Source: a virus. Taken from it: a stretch of 45,523 nucleotides of DNA. Where the stretch lies: positions 1 to 45,523 of the IMG/VR virus record IMGVR_UViG_3300048582_000105; one strand, given 5' to 3'. Below, one piece after another: positions 1-5,175 of the stretch (position 1 is the stretch's first letter; each line of letters begins with the position of its first letter). The position numbers were made by a program, and so were the translations under genes. Below the pieces are notes generated by a model, which had not been told where the DNA came from, ran no database searches, and saw only the letters and a list, made by a program, of their open reading frames with translations.

Positions 1-175
1 GTTGGGCGTCGACGGACGGCGCCTGGATCACGTCCGGGGTGCGCCGGGGGTTTCGGGCCCGGGCGTCCTGCCGCTCCAGCTTCCGACGCTGCCGTTCGCG
101 CGCTAGTTCGAGGGCCATGTCCCGAAGGTCGTCTTCGGGCGTCCTGCGGGCCAGGGATTGACCGGGCTGTTCCAT
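1..175 (-). CDS. Small terminase subunit, second allele (N-terminal part, cut by contig end)
   Basis: The frame starts at the ATG read leftward from 175 and runs off the contig start after 58 codons. It encodes the same N-terminus (MEQPGQSLARRTPEDD) as the complete gene at 44516-44968. The four substitutions I could place within codons are all silent third- or first-position changes: TTG/CTG, GCT/GCC, CCT/CCC and GAT/GAC. Silent-only divergence is what is expected of a functional allele from a sister strain, not of a decaying copy or sequencing noise. Unlike the complete locus, no gp49-like gene lies upstream; the leader runs straight into the terminator at 203-238. Confidence 0.75.
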   Translation of the reverse strand, partial: MEQPGQSLARRTPEDDLRDMALELARERQRRKLERQDARARNPRRTPDVIQAPSVDAQ

Positions 176-211
176 GACCGCTGTATGCCAGCGTTGGGCG
201 GGAAAGAAAAG
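1..211. repeat. Direct repeat A, diverged copy of 44794-45004
   Basis: These 211 bases match 44794-45004 with six substitutions and no gaps. Five substitutions lie in the last 65 bases of the small-terminase reading frame or its leader, and one lies in the 31-bp leader repeat (position 200). The match stops where this copy runs into the hairpin at 212-238 and the other copy runs into the hairpin at 45004-45027. The contig therefore carries two versions of the same locus, which suggests strain variation rather than a simple end overlap. Confidence 0.9.
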
Positions 212-281
212 ACCCCCGACCTTTGTGGGGCCGGGGGTGAGTTGGGGTCGACTGACTGCTGAACCCTGGGGAGAGTTCTCG
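181..281. repeat. Exact terminal repeat, copy 1 (matches 45423-45523)
   Basis: All 101 bases recur at the right end of the window at an offset of 45,242. This marks the closure point of a circular map. It is not a genuine physical end, because the redundancy begins 180 bases inside the left end. Confidence 0.95.
203..238 (-). terminator. Rho-independent terminator, minus strand
   Basis: Read leftward, the stem is 7 bp (arms 212-218 and 232-238, ACCCCCG/CGGGGGT) with further C-G pairs inside, followed directly by CTTTTCTTT (203-211). It lies upstream of the small terminase gene, so it would stop leftward transcripts from beyond and insulate the late operon. The identical element recurs at 45445-45480. 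Confidence 0.7.
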
Positions 282-427
282 ATTGGTATGCAATAGGCCG
301 GGGTGGGCGTCAAGAGCGACCTCGGGATACCGAGGACGGGTTGGTGACGGTTCCGGAGGAAATCACCTGATTAGCAAGGGTTTGCATAGGTTTAGGGGCG
401 GTGACGGCGGAATTGAAAATCAGCAAA

Positions 428-438
428 AGAATAGACTA
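428..438 (+). promoter_or_regulatory. AGAATAGACTA motif, copy 1
   Basis: First of five identical 11-mers, all on the plus strand and all in the first 3.3 kb. No consistent -35 hexamer lies at a fixed distance upstream of the five copies. It may be an extended -10 element or the site of a phage regulator. Confidence 0.55.
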
Positions 439-548
439 CACTTTGGATTCTGGGGAAATTGGTTATGTGGTTCTACCGGCCCGGATCACGAGGCCGCCCG
501 AACCACCCCCCGCCCCCTTCGATTTTTTCAAAATGGGTCCCCTCCCTG

Positions 549-559
549 AGAATAGACTA
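549..559 (+). promoter_or_regulatory. AGAATAGACTA motif, copy 2
   Basis: Identical 11-mer, 114 bases upstream of the first gene. On the opposite strand it overlaps a possible leftward promoter (TTGACC, 18 bases, TAGTCT). Confidence 0.55.
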
Positions 560-630
560 GCAGACCGACTCGCACCTGGTCAAGCAATTTAATTGCATCT
601 CGATCTGATTTATTTGTTTGCGGCAATGCG

Positions 631-641
631 AGAATAGACTA
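631..641 (+). promoter_or_regulatory. AGAATAGACTA motif, copy 3
   Basis: Identical 11-mer ending 31 bases before the ATG at 673. This is the right spacing for a promoter whose short leader carries the AAAGGAACGA ribosome-binding element. Confidence 0.6.
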
Positions 642-672
642 CATTGATTCGCATAGGACGAAAGGAACGAAA

Positions 673-864
673 ATGGCCCAACGCACAAAAATATCGGTTC
701 GGGGTTGCCCGTCTGGCAACGGTTGGCGCTACTATGCGACCTTTGCGCTTTACGATTTTCCGTATCTTTCGGATTATCACGGGCCCGTGGCCAGCAAGGC
801 AGAAGCTTACCGGTTGGCGCGCGCCAAAGCCGCGGAGATCGAGGCGGCCATCCCGGTAACGTGA
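673..864 (+). CDS. Small hypothetical early protein, 63 aa
   Basis: First gene of the rightward arm. I do not recognise a family. The product is 63 residues. It has an aromatic-rich middle (RYYATFALYDFPYLSDY, residues about 20-36) and an Ala/Arg-rich amphipathic helix at the C-terminus. The ATG is set by the leader AAAGGAACGAAA immediately before it, the same leader used by many genes to the right. A copy of the AGAATAGACTA motif 31 bases upstream suggests direct early transcription. A short early protein in this position is a candidate host-takeover factor, but that rests only on location. Confidence 0.7.
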   Translation: MAQRTKISVRGCPSGNGWRYYATFALYDFPYLSDYHGPVASKAEAYRLARAKAAEIEAAIPVT

Positions 865-877
865 AACCCGGAATTTT

Positions 878-1159
878 GTGAGAGGAACGGAAACGGCTTG
901 TTTCAAGGTTGAATTTCACTCGGGCGGGGTCCTCCGGAAGCGGTTTGAAGCTGCGGTTAGCCCAGTGCGCGGGTTGATGGCGGTTCCAGACTTCGAGTCC
1001 GTCTGCCGGGCCATGCCGCCGAAATACTGGCCGGCGATCCAGCGCGAAAATTGGCGGCAAGCTGATGACATGACGGGCGCCAGTCTACCGCTTAGGTTGG
1101 ACATGTCCGACCGCAAGGGGAAGCCCCTCGGAACCCTGTTCGCCGCCTATCAGCCCTAA
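878..1159 (+). CDS. Hypothetical early protein, about 93 aa, start uncertain
   Basis: This is an open frame after a 13-base gap from the first gene. No family is recognised. The product is mixed alpha/beta, with a PPKYWPAIQRENWRQADD segment around residues 47-64. The only conventional start is GTG at 878, but then the standard leader AGAGGAACGGA (881-891) lies inside codons 2-5. In other genes that leader precedes the start by 1-7 bases. Here that position is occupied by ACG at 893, in frame, as if an ATG had mutated. Initiation may be at GTG 878, at the non-canonical ACG, or impaired. The region after the stop (1157-1159) is regulatory. Confidence 0.6.
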   Translation: MRGTETACFKVEFHSGGVLRKRFEAAVSPVRGLMAVPDFESVCRAMPPKYWPAIQRENWRQADDMTGASLPLRLDMSDRKGKPLGTLFAAYQP

Positions 1160-1169
1160 CTGCCAAACC

Positions 1170-1210
1170 GTAACAGGTGTTACCGTCCCCCCGACCGTAA
1201 CACCTGTTAC
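1170..1210. promoter_or_regulatory. Paired operator-like palindromes
   Basis: GTAACAGGTGTTAC (1170-1183) and GTAACACCTGTTAC (1197-1210) are exact reverse complements. Each is also an inverted repeat in itself (GTAACA, 2-bp centre, TGTTAC). Their centres are 27 bp apart. Two half-site-rich dyads in tandem resemble a dimeric repressor's operator pair. Alternatively the whole element could fold as a 14-bp stem with a 13-base loop and act on the transcript of the gene ending at 1159. No T-tract follows. Confidence 0.6.
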
Positions 1211-1280
1211 GTTCTATCCATTCTGATTCAATTCACATTTTCTTGCAATCGCGGGATAGACCGAAAGCCCGGCCGCAAAA

Positions 1281-1377
1281 GACGGGAAGGGGGGATTGAC
1301 TATCTATCCGCACTTCTTTAAGGGCCTTGAGGCCCTTAAAGAACGGTTCAGATATAGTCAACCCCCCAATTCCCGTC
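1281..1377. repeat. 97-bp nested palindrome (cruciform-capable)
   Basis: The core is a perfect 14-bp stem with a 2-base loop (arms 1314-1327 and 1330-1343, TTCTTTAAGGGCCT). Ten bases further out on each side lie larger inverted arms (1281-1303 and 1354-1377), each reading GACGGGAA, then a G-run, then TTGACTAT toward the centre. The arms differ only by small length changes in the G-run. No T-tract follows, so a plain terminator is unlikely. The symmetry suggests a protein-bound dyad such as an origin or replication-initiator site. Confidence 0.65.
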
Positions 1378-1407
1378 ATGCGCCAGCTACGTCATCCCGC
1401 TCGCATA

Positions 1408-1420
1408 TAGAATTATTCTA
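1408..1420. promoter_or_regulatory. 13-bp perfect palindrome
   Basis: TAGAATTATTCTA is symmetric about its central base. It lies 12 bases upstream of AGAATAGACTA copy 4 and shares the AGAAT half-site with it. It may be an operator for that promoter-like element. Confidence 0.45.
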
Positions 1421-1431
1421 AAGGGGGCGCG

Positions 1432-1442
1432 AGAATAGACTA
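1432..1442 (+). promoter_or_regulatory. AGAATAGACTA motif, copy 4
   Basis: Identical 11-mer, 68 bases before the ATG at 1511. It would drive the second early cluster. Confidence 0.55.
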
Positions 1443-1510
1443 GACAGGCGAGGGCGAATCGGTCTAATGATGGCCTATCGGAGCAATCGAGCAACAGAGA
1501 GGAACACAGC

Positions 1511-1615
1511 ATGAACGGACTCGAACGCATCCCGATGGAAGCCGGTGCGGCCGCGCTCGCATGTTGGGCCCTGGGGCTGGCAATCCTGCTGGCGCCGCTA
1601 TTCATCCGCAAGTGA
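1511..1615 (+). CDS. Single-pass membrane peptide, 34 aa
   Basis: This short frame begins at an ATG preceded by GAGAGGAACACAGC, a variant of the phage's standard leader. Residues about 12-31 form one continuous hydrophobic segment (AGAAALACWALGLAILLAPL) followed by a short basic tail ending RK. The topology is therefore probably N-out, C-in. No family is recognised. Its TGA sits inside the leader of the next gene (GTGAGAGGAACGGAAAATG), so the two are likely translated from one transcript. Small membrane peptides in phage early regions often act on host envelope processes; nothing more specific can be read here. Confidence 0.6.
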   Translation: MNGLERIPMEAGAAALACWALGLAILLAPLFIRK

Positions 1616-1627
1616 GAGGAACGGAAA

Positions 1628-2185
1628 ATGGAACGGATCAGAGACAAGAAAGCCGGCCGCGCGATATCGGCCTATGTCATCCTCAAGGGGTCGCGGCGCG
1701 CGGCAACGGTGCACGTTCTGCGCGGCTCCGGTGGCGGGGTGCAGGTGGATATCTGGCAAGAGCCTGAGGCGGCCAGCCGGTCCCGCGCGGCATTGCTGAA
1801 GGCCGGCGGCAAGCTTCCTCCCAAGCCGGGCGAATATATCGAGCCCATGGCGCTGCAACAGGCCAAGGCTGGCGGCCATGGCTATGACAAGTTCACGGCG
1901 TGCCTGTCGGGAATGTGGGTCGACGGTCACAAGCTGACGGATCATTGCGGCGAGAGCCTGAAAAAGCCGCGCGGCAAGAAATATTTCCCGCAAGGCTTCA
2001 AGGCGCCGGAAGGCTATCGACTGGCCAATTTCGGGACCTTTCAGGAGTCGACGGGCCGCAAGGTGGATCCTTGGGCGCCGGAGACTGAAACGGGCGAGCG
2101 CGTCAACGGCTATTCCGACTGCTATCGGCAAGCCGGCCTGCAATACCTGGCGGCCGTCGGTTACACCGTGATCGAGGCGCTCTAG
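1628..2185 (+). CDS. Hypothetical protein, 185 aa
   Basis: The ATG is fixed by AGAGGAACGGAAA directly upstream. I do not recognise the family. The N-terminal 50 residues look like a beta-rich domain (AYVILKGSRRAATVHVLRG). The middle is rich in Gly/Lys/Pro and includes a HGYDKFTACLSGMWVDGHKLTDHCG stretch with two Cys and three His (residues about 80-104) that could bind metal. The C-terminus is a hydrophobic helix-strand unit (YRQAGLQYLAAVGYTVIEAL). A hairpin follows the stop (2202-2228). Confidence 0.7.
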   Translation: MERIRDKKAGRAISAYVILKGSRRAATVHVLRGSGGGVQVDIWQEPEAASRSRAALLKAGGKLPPKPGEYIEPMALQQAKAGGHGYDKFTACLSGMWVDGHKLTDHCGESLKKPRGKKYFPQGFKAPEGYRLANFGTFQESTGRKVDPWAPETETGERVNGYSDCYRQAGLQYLAAVGYTVIEAL

Positions 2186-2201
2186 CGCGGCCGTTCAACC
2201 T

Positions 2202-2228
2202 TGCCCCGGCATTGGAGGCGCCGGGGCA
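2202..2228 (+). terminator. Hairpin after 185-aa gene, weak terminator
   Basis: A 9-bp GC stem (TGCCCCGGC, 2202-2210; GCCGGGGCA, 2220-2228) with a 9-base loop, followed only by TATTTG. The poor T-tract suggests partial termination or transcript-end protection. Confidence 0.45.
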
Positions 2229-2258
2229 TATTTGAGCGACTGAGAGAAAGGAACGGAT

Positions 2259-2729
2259 ATGCACAAGGTAGCAGCGCGCCATTTGGCCGCGATCGAAAGC
2301 GGTTGGATTAACCGCGGGACCGTGACAGGTATTCGCAAGATGGTGAGCGCCAGCACCCGCGCCAGCATGGGCTGGAGCGTAGGCGGCGGGCAGGCCAAGG
2401 CGCCCGCGGAGGACGTGGAAAAGGTTCTGGCGGCCCTGATGGACCGCGCGCCCCTCGCAGTAGGGGAGTTGCATGCCGGCGGCTTGGCCGTGCTGGCCAG
2501 CAAGCGCAATCGGCGCAAGTTGGAGCGCGTCGCCGATATCGCCCCGGACGTGGTGACGTTCCGCCTTGTGGATTATGAATTGCAAGGCCGCGCGGGGGAA
2601 TATTTCGCGCCTATCTGGCGCGCTTCCACGGTCGACGGCCGGCGGTTCGACTTCCTGAATATCCCTTGGCAATCGGGCGGGGACGGGCCGGAGGTCTTCA
2701 ACGTGCATCGGGACGGAAAGGATTTCTGA
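2259..2729 (+). CDS. Hypothetical protein, 156 aa
   Basis: The ATG follows AAAGGAACGGAT, one of the best copies of the phage leader. I recognise no family. Residues 1-75 look helical, with a repeated Ala/Ser/Arg pattern (VSASTRASMGWSVGGG) that could be a nucleic-acid-binding or low-complexity segment. Residues about 85-150 look like a compact beta domain (VVTFRLVDYELQGRAGEYFAPIW). The stop overlaps the next start (TGATG), so the pair is translationally coupled. Confidence 0.7.
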   Translation: MHKVAARHLAAIESGWINRGTVTGIRKMVSASTRASMGWSVGGGQAKAPAEDVEKVLAALMDRAPLAVGELHAGGLAVLASKRNRRKLERVADIAPDVVTFRLVDYELQGRAGEYFAPIWRASTVDGRRFDFLNIPWQSGGDGPEVFNVHRDGKDF

Positions 2730-3130
2730 TGCCTGAATTTCAACTAGACACCAGCCGGCCGGCAACGGTCGACTTTTCGGACTTGAGCGACTTCGCGCAA
2801 GGTTACGTGGAGGCCCTGTTTTTCTGCGCCCAAGGCGACGACGACGGGATGGACGTGGCAACCTTCGCGGACCTGTCGCTAGGCGCCCTGTGCCGGATTG
2901 TGGCCGATTGCGACGCCTTCGGGGAGCAATGGGGCGACCTGGACGAAATAGCGCCCGACTATGACAGGCGCCAAGCCGGCCGGGACTTTTGGTTTTCCCG
3001 CTGCGGGCACGGGGTCGGCTTCTGGGACCGGGGCTTGGGGGAGGTTGGCGATCGACTGCACGACCTGGCCCAATCCTTCGGCAACCTTGACCCCTATATG
3101 GACGACGACGGCAAGGTCTATCTGGCATGA
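2729..3130 (+). CDS. Hypothetical acidic protein, 133 aa
   Basis: The start was taken at the ATG overlapping the previous stop (TGATG at 2727-2731). The longer frame upstream would read into the preceding gene. The protein is acidic, with clusters of Asp (QGDDDGMD, residues about 35-42, and YMDDDGK near the end) and many Phe/Trp. This composition resembles small phage DNA mimics, but no known family is evident. The stop overlaps the next start (ATGA). Confidence 0.65.
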   Translation: MPEFQLDTSRPATVDFSDLSDFAQGYVEALFFCAQGDDDGMDVATFADLSLGALCRIVADCDAFGEQWGDLDEIAPDYDRRQAGRDFWFSRCGHGVGFWDRGLGEVGDRLHDLAQSFGNLDPYMDDDGKVYLA

Positions 3131-3264
3131 AGCGACGGCGCCGACGCTTTCGCCGCCCTGCCGTCAACCCCCACGCTATCCGGAAACGCCGCCGAACGCG
3201 GCCCGGCCTTGCATGGCTGGCCCTAGGGATCCTCGCCGCCCTCCCCCTGTTGACGGGCGGTTGA
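3127..3264 (+). CDS. Arg-rich single-pass membrane peptide, 45 aa
   Basis: The ATG lies in an ATGA overlap with the previous gene. The first 27 residues carry a very basic stretch (MKRRRRRFRR, then RKRRRTR). One hydrophobic segment follows (residues about 28-42) and a short Thr/Gly end. A strongly positive N-terminus before a single hydrophobic span predicts an N-in inner-membrane peptide. The stop codon TGA is the first part of AGAATAGACTA copy 5, so the end of this gene and the next promoter-like element are fused. Confidence 0.5.
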   Translation: MKRRRRRFRRPAVNPHAIRKRRRTRPGLAWLALGILAALPLLTGG

Positions 3265-3274
3265 GAATAGACTA
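3264..3274 (+). promoter_or_regulatory. AGAATAGACTA motif, copy 5
   Basis: Identical 11-mer, 38 bases before the ATG at 3313. Its first base is the last base of the preceding stop codon. TTGACG lies 12 bases upstream of TAGACT, which is too close for a standard -35. Confidence 0.55.
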
Positions 3275-3312
3275 GACGAATCGAGAGCAGCAGAGAGAAA
3301 GGAACGAATCAG

Positions 3313-3594
3313 ATGGAGACGGCAAATTTCGGCGGCCCCTTGGAGGTCCGCGACGGGTCCGCGGTGTTTTCGCCCGCAAACGACGCCCGGCCCTATTCGG
3401 TGCGCGTGGCGGATTGCCTGGGCTATCAGGCCGACCGCGAGGCATACGCCCGCCTTTTTGCGGCCGCGCCCGAATTGCTGGCGGTGCTGCGGGATATTGT
3501 CGCCGGCAACAACGGCCAGCCGCGAGGCGTGACCGTTCCGGCGCTTGATGCAGCCCGCGCCGCCATCGCCAAGGCAGAAGGGACCGCAGCATGA
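3313..3594 (+). CDS. Hypothetical protein with phage-type AAAPELL segment, 93 aa
   Basis: The ATG follows AAAGGAACGAATCAG. The N-terminal half is beta-rich (GPLEVRDGSAVFSP). The C-terminal half holds an ARLFAAAPELLAVLRDIV helix (residues about 46-63), a segment I know from many small phage early proteins of unknown function. A second Ala-rich helix then follows. The stop overlaps the next start (ATGA at 3591-3594). Confidence 0.65.
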   Translation: METANFGGPLEVRDGSAVFSPANDARPYSVRVADCLGYQADREAYARLFAAAPELLAVLRDIVAGNNGQPRGVTVPALDAARAAIAKAEGTAA

Positions 3595-4232
3595 CCCGCT
3601 GCCCCTACAGCTTCCCCGCCCGTTCCAAGCGCGCCATGCTGGCGGCAATCCGGGACATGGGCAATCCTTATTGGGAGGGCCACACCTGCTATCCGTTTTC
3701 CTGGAACGTGAAGGCGCCCTACCCCTTCCCCATGACCGCGGCCGAATTGAACCCCTTCCACTATGACGGGGGCGCATTCGACGCCGGCTTGGATGCGGCA
3801 TGGGAGAAGGCATGGGAAAGCGGCGACCGCTTCAACTGGATGGTCGAGGACATGCGCGACCGGGCGGATGAATATTCGACCTGGCCCGGCGATGACGGGG
3901 GCTCGTTCAAATTTCAGTTTGTCGGCCGGCAGGGCGGGCATATGGTCCTGGAATCGGCCTTCGGCTTCAAGCTGAAGGGCCTGACGCTCGCCGAAATGGT
4001 GGAGGATATCATGCCCGACTGGCCGCTGGCCAATATTCGGCGCCTCTATCGCGCGCTTGTGTGCATGACGGCCGATTTCGCCCCGGACAAGGTGCGGGAG
4101 GAATACGCCCACGCAATCGCCTATGAGCGCTTCACCTGGGAGGAAGAGCAGCAGGAAGCGCGGGCGGCCAGTGCGGCGGCCTTCGCGGCCGAATTGGAGG
4201 CAAGCCGGCCTGGCATGTATCAGCCGGCCTAG
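3591..4232 (+). CDS. Hypothetical protein, 213 aa, with tail motif copied downstream
   Basis: Coupled to the previous gene by ATGA. No family is recognised. The middle is aromatic and charged (WEKAWESGDRFNWMVEDMRD, residues about 69-88). A helical, Ala/Glu-rich C-terminus ends in AAELEASRPGMYQPA. That tail and the untranslated stretch after it, through the next leader, are repeated almost exactly at 5100-5173, on the far side of the pentapeptide gene. The arrangement implies that the pentapeptide gene arrived by, or with, a duplication of this gene's 3' end. Confidence 0.7.
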   Translation: MTRCPYSFPARSKRAMLAAIRDMGNPYWEGHTCYPFSWNVKAPYPFPMTAAELNPFHYDGGAFDAGLDAAWEKAWESGDRFNWMVEDMRDRADEYSTWPGDDGGSFKFQFVGRQGGHMVLESAFGFKLKGLTLAEMVEDIMPDWPLANIRRLYRALVCMTADFAPDKVREEYAHAIAYERFTWEEEQQEARAASAAAFAAELEASRPGMYQPA

Positions 4233-4251
4233 AGAGCAAGAAAGGAACGGA
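4180..4251. repeat. Direct repeat B, left copy
   Basis: About 72 bases covering the last 17 codons of the 213-aa gene, its stop and the next leader. It matches 5100-5173 with a few substitutions and small indels. The two copies exactly bracket the pentapeptide-repeat gene and a 30-aa remnant. Confidence 0.8.
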
Positions 4252-4253
4252 AC

Positions 4254-5066
4254 ATGAAATTTGAGATCAAGTTACGTTTTTCGGCGCGCGTCATTTTCAC
4301 GGCTGAAATCGAGTGCGACGAGGGCGCAAGCCACGGTGTCAAGCTGGGGCTTGCTGTCGGAGCCGCAATCAAGGCGGGTGCCAACCTGTCGCGTGCCGAC
4401 CTGTCGGGTGCCAACCTGTCGCGCGCCGACCTGTCGCGTGCCAACCTGTCGCGTGCCGACCTGTCGGGTGCCAACCTGTGGGGTGCCGACCTGTCGCGTG
4501 CCAACCTGTGGGGTGCCGACCTGTCGCGCGCCGAACTGTCGGATGCCAACCTGTGGGGTGCCGACCTGTCGGATGCCAACCTGTCGGGTGCCTACCTGTC
4601 GGGTGCCGACCTGTCGGGTGCCAGCCTGTCGCGTGCCGACCTGTCGGGTGCCTACCTGTCGGGTGCCGACCTGTCGGGTGCCTACCTGTCGGGTGCCTAC
4701 CTGTCGGGTGCCGACCTGTCGGGTGCCTACCTGTCGGGTGCCTACCTGTCGGGTGCCGACCTGTCGGGTGCCGACCTGTCGCGTGCCGACCTGTCGGGTG
4801 CCTACCTGTCGGGTGCCGACCTGTCGGGTGCCAACCTGTCGGGTGCCGGGATCAGGGCTTGGGTAGCTCAGGCTCGCCGCTCCGACGGATACGATTTCTT
4901 CGCGTTCGACACCGACCAAGGCGTGAAGGTCAAGGCTGGTTGCCGTTGGTTCACGGTCGCGGAATACCGGGCGCACGTGGCGGCGGAATATCCCGACACG
5001 CCGAAGGCCGCCGAGACGCTGGCGATCCTCGCCTTCATTCACGCGCGGGCCGGGGCAGCCGTATGA
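4254..5066 (+). CDS. Pentapeptide-repeat protein, 270 aa
   Basis: The ATG follows AAAGGAACGGAAC. Residues 1-41 form a beta-type N-terminal segment. Residues 42-196 are 31 uninterrupted pentapeptides of the A(D/N/Y)LSx type, which fold as a right-handed square beta-helix. Residues 200-270 form a separate C-terminal domain (YDFFAFDTDQGVKVKAGCRWF). Pentapeptide proteins such as MfpA and Qnr mimic DNA and bind gyrase, so gyrase protection or inhibition is plausible. Many others have unknown roles. The repeats are nearly identical at DNA level, implying recent expansion or homogenisation and possible length variation between isolates. The gene sits between two 70-bp direct repeats. Its stop overlaps the next start (ATGA). 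Confidence 0.9.
   Translation: MKFEIKLRFSARVIFTAEIECDEGASHGVKLGLAVGAAIKAGANLSRADLSGANLSRADLSRANLSRADLSGANLWGADLSRANLWGADLSRAELSDANLWGADLSDANLSGAYLSGADLSGASLSRADLSGAYLSGADLSGAYLSGAYLSGADLSGAYLSGAYLSGADLSGADLSRADLSGAYLSGADLSGANLSGAGIRAWVAQARRSDGYDFFAFDTDQGVKVKAGCRWFTVAEYRAHVAAEYPDTPKAAETLAILAFIHARAGAAV
4377..4841 (+). repeat. 31 tandem 15-bp units inside pentapeptide gene
   Basis: Each unit is close to GGTGCCGACCTGTCG, with changes mostly at the codons for residues 1 and 3 of the pentapeptide. Because the unit is a multiple of three with no stops, several other frames also stay open; these are not genes. Confidence 0.95.
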
Positions 5067-5155
5067 AACACTGGCAATTCGATGATTGGCTGGCGGTTGC
5101 CTTCATGGCGGCCGAACTGGAGCAAAGCCGGCCTGACATGTATCAGCCGGCCTAG
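5063..5155 (+). CDS. 30-aa peptide, duplicated C-terminal tail
   Basis: The ATG is in an ATGA overlap with the pentapeptide gene. Residues 16-30 (AAELEQSRPDMYQPA) repeat the last 15 residues of the 213-aa protein with two or three changes. The first 15 residues (MKHWQFDDWLAVAFM) are unrelated to it. This is most simply the remnant left by the duplication that brought in the pentapeptide gene. It is kept in frame behind a coupled start and may still be translated. Confidence 0.5.
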   Translation: MKHWQFDDWLAVAFMAAELEQSRPDMYQPA

Positions 5156-5173
5156 AGAGCAGAAAGGAACGGA
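5100..5173. repeat. Direct repeat B, right copy
   Basis: Second copy of the repeat at 4180-4251. It includes the tail codons, the CCTAGAGAGCA stop region and the AAAGGAACGGA leader of the next gene. Confidence 0.8.
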
Positions 5174-5175
5174 CT

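Larger units (their letters stand above)
282..672. promoter_or_regulatory. Early control region without a convincing gene
   Basis: This is about 390 bases between the leftward packaging arm and the first rightward gene. Two short frames exist (283-549 and 401-592), but neither has a ribosome-binding leader of the kind used elsewhere here. The stretch is more AT-rich than its surroundings and holds three copies of the AGAATAGACTA motif (428, 549, 631) plus the imperfect palindrome GCAATTTAATTGC (about 583-595). It is the natural place for the main rightward early promoters, and possibly for a leftward late promoter. On the minus strand, TTGACC followed after 18 bases by TAGTCT lies at about 580-551. 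Confidence 0.6.
1160..1510. promoter_or_regulatory. Intergenic control or possible origin region
   Basis: About 350 bases with no supported gene. In order it holds two mutually inverted 14-bp palindromes (1170-1210), an AT-rich stretch (1211-1250), a 97-bp nested palindrome (1281-1377), a 13-bp perfect palindrome (1408-1420) and AGAATAGACTA copy 4 (1432-1442), then the leader of the next gene. This density of dyad symmetry is unmatched in the rest of the window. An origin of replication and/or an early-gene switch are the natural candidates. Confidence 0.6.

Noticed and set aside
283-592. Two short frames (283-549 and 401-592)
   Set aside because: No ribosome-binding leader and implausible composition. 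They cover promoter-like motifs, and the sequence between them looks regulatory.
4377-4841. CRISPR-like array
   Set aside because: The 15-bp units are contiguous, in frame and translated as pentapeptides; there are no spacers.
4261-5155. Long open frames in the other frames and on the minus strand across the pentapeptide gene (e.g. 4313-5155 rich in CQPVG, 4272-5042 rich in TRQVG)
   Set aside because: A 15-bp in-frame tandem repeat without stops keeps several frames open. Only the frame with the leader AAAGGAACGGA and the known pentapeptide pattern is coding. The tail of the 4313 frame is real only from 5063.
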